Assembly: GCA_002901265.1 (NCBI GenBank) | Contig: PPHI01000001.1 | Span: 372,001-436,000 of the forward strand | Direction: 5' to 3' | From: Rhodopirellula baltica | GTDB lineage: Bacteria; Planctomycetota; Planctomycetia; Pirellulales; Pirellulaceae | DNA: 64,000 nucleotides | Shown here: positions 61,017 through 64,000 of the stretch, piece by piece | Layout of the letters: each line of letters starts with the position of its first letter | Position numbering within the stretch: the stretch's first letter is position 1 | The notes under the pieces: model-generated | Seen by the model: the letters and a program-made list of their open reading frames with translations, nothing else | The model's database searches: none | Told to the model about the DNA's origin: nothing | Translations under genes and position numbers: made by a program

Positions 61017-62306
61017 ATGGCCCAGGAATCAAATTCTTCCGCGACACCGCCCCAGGTTTACAAGGGTGAACGTCGTGTTGTGATCACCGGTGTCGGTGTC
61101 GTTACGCCGCTCGCATTGGACGTCCCAGAGTTTTGGAAACGTTTGACCGCGGGTGAAAGCGGCGTCGGGAAAATCACCTTGGTCGATACCACCGAATACA
61201 AAGTTCATTTTGCCGGCGAGGTTTACGACTTCTCGCTCGAAGGCATCACCGACCCTCGCGAAGAAAAACGCTTGGATCGGTTCACTCAATTCGCTGTCCA
61301 TGCCGGACATCAAGCTATCCTGGATTCGAAGTTGGACTTCGATTCGATCGATCGGACTCGCTGCGGCGTGATCCTAGGGAGTGGCATCGGCGGGCTCGTC
61401 GAAATCGAAAATCAGATCGAACGAATGTTGACCAAGGGGCCATCCCGAGTCAGCCCGTTCACCGTTCCGAAGATGATGGTCAATGCCGCCGGCGGAACAA
61501 TCTCGATCACCTACGGATTGAAAGGTCCGAACTACGCGGTCGCGACTGCGTGTGCGAGTGCGACCAACGCCATGGGCGATGCGCTCCGCAGCATCCGTTT
61601 GAACGAAACGGACGTGGTCATCACCGGTGGTAGCGAAGCCGCTTTGACACGCATGGGACTTGCTGCGTTCCAAAACATGAAGGCACTGTCGATGCGGAAC
61701 GAAGAGCCGACCAAGGCTAGCCGTCCGTTCGACAAGGACCGTGACGGATTCGTTCTCGGCGAAGGCAGCGGTGTGCTCGTTTTCGAGGAACTGAATCATG
61801 CACTCGCTCGCGGCGCAAGAATCTACGGCGAAGTGTTGGGATATGGTACGACCAGCGATGCCGGTCACATCACGGCTCCCGATCCAGAAGGCACCGGTGC
61901 AGCTGCCGCGATGAGTGCAGCATTGGCTGATGCGGAATTGGATCCGACTGCGATCGATTACATCAATGCGCACGGTACCAGCACACCGTTGGGTGATATT
62001 GCCGAAACCAAAGCGATCAAACGCGTTTTTGGTGATCACGCCTATAAAACAACCGTCAGTAGCACGAAGAGTTCGATCGGTCACTCGCTGGGAGCCAGCG
62101 GTGGTATCGAAGCAGTGATCTTGTGCAAGACACTGGAGACCCAGGTGATCGCACCGACGATCAATTTGGACAACCAAGACCCCGAGTGCGACTTAGACTA
62201 CACGCCAAACGAAGCGGTTTCGAAACCGGTCAAGGTTGCGATGAGCAACAGCTTCGGATTCGGCGGCCACAACGCTTGCATCGTTGTTGGACAGTACGAG
62301 GGCTAG
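61017..62306 (+). CDS. fabF: 3-oxoacyl-ACP synthase II
   Basis: The 429-residue protein has the condensing-enzyme triad: Cys in ATACASATNAMGDALRS, His in INAHGTSTPLGDIAETK and His in SIGHSLGASGGIE, and ends SFGFGGHNACIV. It elongates acyl-ACP. It closes the fab cluster and is followed by a strong terminator. Confidence 0.95.
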   Translation: MAQESNSSATPPQVYKGERRVVITGVGVVTPLALDVPEFWKRLTAGESGVGKITLVDTTEYKVHFAGEVYDFSLEGITDPREEKRLDRFTQFAVHAGHQAILDSKLDFDSIDRTRCGVILGSGIGGLVEIENQIERMLTKGPSRVSPFTVPKMMVNAAGGTISITYGLKGPNYAVATACASATNAMGDALRSIRLNETDVVITGGSEAALTRMGLAAFQNMKALSMRNEEPTKASRPFDKDRDGFVLGEGSGVLVFEELNHALARGARIYGEVLGYGTTSDAGHITAPDPEGTGAAAAMSAALADAELDPTAIDYINAHGTSTPLGDIAETKAIKRVFGDHAYKTTVSSTKSSIGHSLGASGGIEAVILCKTLETQVIAPTINLDNQDPECDLDYTPNEAVSKPVKVAMSNSFGFGGHNACIVVGQYEG

Positions 62307-62354
62307 ACCGTCACAGCTGTTGAGAGCGTCGCAATCGCGGCGTTGACAAAGATT

Positions 62355-62393
62355 AAAAAACGTCCGGGTGGTGATTCCACACGGACGTTTTTT
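62355..62393. terminator. bidirectional terminator between fabF and the CsrA-REC gene
   Basis: AAAAAACGTCCG (62355-62366) and CGGACGTTTTTT (62382-62393) form a 12-bp stem with A- and T-runs on the two sides. It can stop transcription from both convergent genes. Confidence 0.85.
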
Positions 62394-62415
62394 AATGGAC
62401 GCGGAATAGGGTCAA

Positions 62416-63189
62416 TTAGTTGCTGACTGCTCGCACGCGTGATTCGATCGCATCGATCAGGCATTCCGGATTGAGCGGTTTGCAGAACCAATGGTCGGCC
62501 CCACCGCTGCCGATGCTGAGGTCGCTGGAATCGGGCGTGGTGCCACTGACCACGAAAATGGCACTCGAGTCGAAGCAGTGGTTTTGGCGAATGGTTCGCA
62601 CGGTTTCCGCGCCGTCGCACACTGGCATGAGCATGTCGACCAGGATGATATTTGGCGGCGAGGTGGTGGACATGTTCTCGATTGCGGAAAGGCCGTCTTG
62701 GTAACCGTCGACCCGGTAGCCTTTTAATCGCAGCAGTCCTGCGAGTAGTTCGCGCTCATTGCGGTCATCTTCAACCAGCGCGATTTTGACATTGGGCGTT
62801 GGCGATTTCGCTTGCTGGCGTTTTAGCCATTGGCTTTCGTTCAAACGCGAGAGGGCGTCATCAACGTCTTGGAAAATGCTTTCTGCTTCGCGGATTTGCC
62901 CTGCCGCAAGCAGCTCACGGTAGAGGTGCATTCCAACGCTGATCTGCTGGAGATCGTTGCGGATCGCATGGCGTGCTTCGGGAGGAAGGCATCGCAACGG
63001 CGATCGTTCGAGTAGGGAGGTGAATTCGAGTGATTCGTCCGGCCGCAATTCGCCGCGAACGATTGAGATGTCTTTCGGCGCGTCGATTCCGATTCGTGCC
63101 TGCCCAGCGCGGACTTTCAAAAAGTGGACGCTAATGCCCACTTCCGGAAACGTCACTAGGTCATCGGTCCTTCGTGTCAGTACTAGCAT
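62416..63189 (-). CDS. CsrA domain - H-box segment - response-regulator receiver fusion
   Basis: The 257-residue protein has a CsrA domain at 1-50 (MLVLTRRTDDLVTFPEVGIS, RIGIDAPKDISIVRGEL), including the Arg of the RNA-contacting strand. Residues 70-115 read EARHAIRNDLQQISVGMHLY with His74, like the H-box (HxxxNxLQxI) of HisKA_2-type kinases. A receiver domain at about 133-255 has DD (141-142), phospho-acceptor Asp185 in IILVDMLMP, Ser/Thr in VVSGTTP and Lys237 in FCKPLNP. CsrA binds GGA sites in mRNA leaders. This would let phosphorylation tune RNA binding. A hybrid kinase gene lies just upstream in the same direction. Confidence 0.85.
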   Translation of the reverse strand: MLVLTRRTDDLVTFPEVGISVHFLKVRAGQARIGIDAPKDISIVRGELRPDESLEFTSLLERSPLRCLPPEARHAIRNDLQQISVGMHLYRELLAAGQIREAESIFQDVDDALSRLNESQWLKRQQAKSPTPNVKIALVEDDRNERELLAGLLRLKGYRVDGYQDGLSAIENMSTTSPPNIILVDMLMPVCDGAETVRTIRQNHCFDSSAIFVVSGTTPDSSDLSIGSGGADHWFCKPLNPECLIDAIESRVRAVSN

Positions 63190-63509
63190 AAATTTTTGCC
63201 CCGTCGCTCCTGTGATGGACTGGTCGCCCCCCAGAGTGCGGAAAAGTAAGTAATTTCAACATACGAATTGCAACTAGGCAGTCAACAGAAAAATACCACT
63301 TTTGGTTTCGATTTGTGGGATTATTTCTTACACCAGCAATTCGATGCCAGTTGTTCAGTAGTGCTTCCACCGCTGAACTATCATCGTAAACACTCCATTG
63401 CAGGCCCTGTGCACCTTGTTTTTGACAAACACGCACGATTGGCGGAGGGCTGACATCGATCCTTCGCGAGGGCGAAGTGGGCGTCGCAAGAGGCAAGCAA
63501 ATTAGCTGG
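63190..63509. other. intergenic region between the kinase and the CsrA-REC gene
   Basis: About 320 bases without a gene I can support. A 111-codon frame (63161-63496, minus) has non-protein-like composition and overlaps the CsrA start. The promoter of the CsrA-REC gene is expected here. Confidence 0.35.
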
Positions 63510-64000
63510 TCAGTCGTCCAGTGCGGATGATTTGTTGCAGCATTTAGAGATCGCCTCGATCAGACGCTGCGGGTCGACTGGTTTGACGAGGTGCAGGTTG
63601 AAGCCGGCTGCTTCGGCTTGCAGGCGATCTTCCTCTCGGCCGTAGCCGGTGACCGCAATCATTGCGAGGTTGTGGTGTCGGTTGTCGGAACGGACGAGTT
63701 TCGCGAACTCGTATCCGTCAACATCGGGCAGCCCGATATCGACGACCGCGACATCGGGTTCTTCACGGTCGACTTCACGAAGCCCCGAGCGACCGTTCGC
63801 CGCAGTGATGACTTGGAAGCCTTTTAGTTGCAGCGACCGGGCCAACATGCGTCGAATGCCATCGTTGTCTTCGACCAGCAACACACGGATACCTGCGACA
63901 AAGTCACCCCGCGGTTCGATTTGCGTTTGTGGGCGTTCATCGGTCAGTGGTAGCCGCAGTACAAACTCGCTTCCACGGTTTGGCCCTGGGCTATGGGCTT
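63510..64000 (-). CDS. hybrid sensor histidine kinase, 3' part (5' end outside the window)
   Basis: The frame is open to the window edge. It starts inside the kinase ATP-binding domain end (PGPNRGSEFVLRLPL) and continues to a receiver domain: RVLLVEDNDGIRRMLARSLQ, phospho-acceptor Asp in VAVVDIGLPDVDGYE, Thr in IAVTGYGRE, Lys in LHLVKPVDPQRLIEAI. It is therefore the 3' part of a hybrid kinase, not a free regulator; the ATG-like position at 63884 is internal. Confidence 0.9.
   Translation of the reverse strand, partial: AHSPGPNRGSEFVLRLPLTDERPQTQIEPRGDFVAGIRVLLVEDNDGIRRMLARSLQLKGFQVITAANGRSGLREVDREEPDVAVVDIGLPDVDGYEFAKLVRSDNRHHNLAMIAVTGYGREEDRLQAEAAGFNLHLVKPVDPQRLIEAISKCCNKSSALDD

Noticed and set aside
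63161-63496. 111-codon minus-strand frame between the kinase and the CsrA-REC gene
   Set aside because: It overlaps the CsrA start and has a composition unlike a protein; it is probably leader sequence.
63510-63884. Stand-alone response regulator starting at 63884
   Set aside because: The frame is open to the window edge and the upstream part reads GSEFVLRLPL, the end of a kinase ATP-binding domain, so it is the tail of a hybrid kinase.
1-64000. CRISPR array or additional tRNA/rRNA genes
   Set aside because: No regularly spaced direct repeats of CRISPR type and no second TTCGA-containing cloverleaf were seen on either strand.

Overview
The window looks like a Planctomycetes chromosome of the Pirellulaceae/Rhodopirellula type. 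Pointers are a type I-like sulfatase with a CSPTR signature, a planctomycete-style c-type cytochrome-domain protein, a PEP-CTERM-like exported metalloprotease, weak Shine-Dalgarno use, and a fatty-acid cluster beside rpmF. This is an inference from protein content only; no marker gene was compared with a database.

About 1-46,160 is an accessory, probably integrated mobile region. It abuts the 3' end of a tRNA-Arg(TCG) gene (46,164-46,237, minus strand), with an excisionase-like gene and a tyrosine integrase next to it; the integrase is broken by an in-frame TGA and a frameshift. The left end is not seen, and no second copy of the tRNA 3' end was noticed in the window. From left to right the region holds: an IS256-family transposase remnant; a four-gene cluster (SUMF1-domain protein, lipoprotein with membrane segments, possible AIM24-like protein, GYF_2-domain membrane protein); a soluble VirD4-type ATPase; a RepC-like replication initiator with a repeat-rich leader and a possible antisense RNA; a plasmid-type HTH coiled-coil protein and a GIY-YIG protein; a long minus-strand operon (13.8-21.5 kb) with a Toprim primase, a membrane-anchored VirD4-like protein with a degenerate P-loop, a MotA/ExbB-like channel and a membrane VWA protein; an unknown three-gene operon; relaxase and MobC; a serine recombinase; a ParE/RelE toxin-antitoxin pair; small plasmid-type genes; a frameshifted radC; a full type I restriction-modification locus (hsdM, small ORF, hsdS, AlbA_2/Schlafen-like gene, hsdR); and a ParB-like protein paired with a D12-class adenine methyltransferase.

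The mobile region carries DNA-processing and coupling genes (relaxase, MobC, primase, two VirD4-like proteins) but I see no VirB4, VirB6 or VirB8-10 homologue. Where such channel genes would be expected lies the operon with the MotA/ExbB-like protein and a VWA protein whose membrane helix carries an Asp as in ExbD/MotB. That stator-like pair next to a VirD4-like protein is my leading candidate for an undescribed system, either an energised transfer apparatus or a Zorya-like defence.

From 46.4 kb on the window looks like ordinary chromosome: sulfatase, two small planctomycete-type genes with overlapping divergent start codons, serine hydrolase, a frameshifted matrixin-like PEP-CTERM protein, xerC/D, galE, cytochrome-domain protein, DAHP synthase, a SAM methyltransferase, rpmF, fabD, fabG, acpP, fabF. 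The right end has a CsrA domain fused to a response-regulator receiver through a segment with a histidine-kinase-like H-box, and the 3' end of a hybrid sensor kinase read in the same direction.
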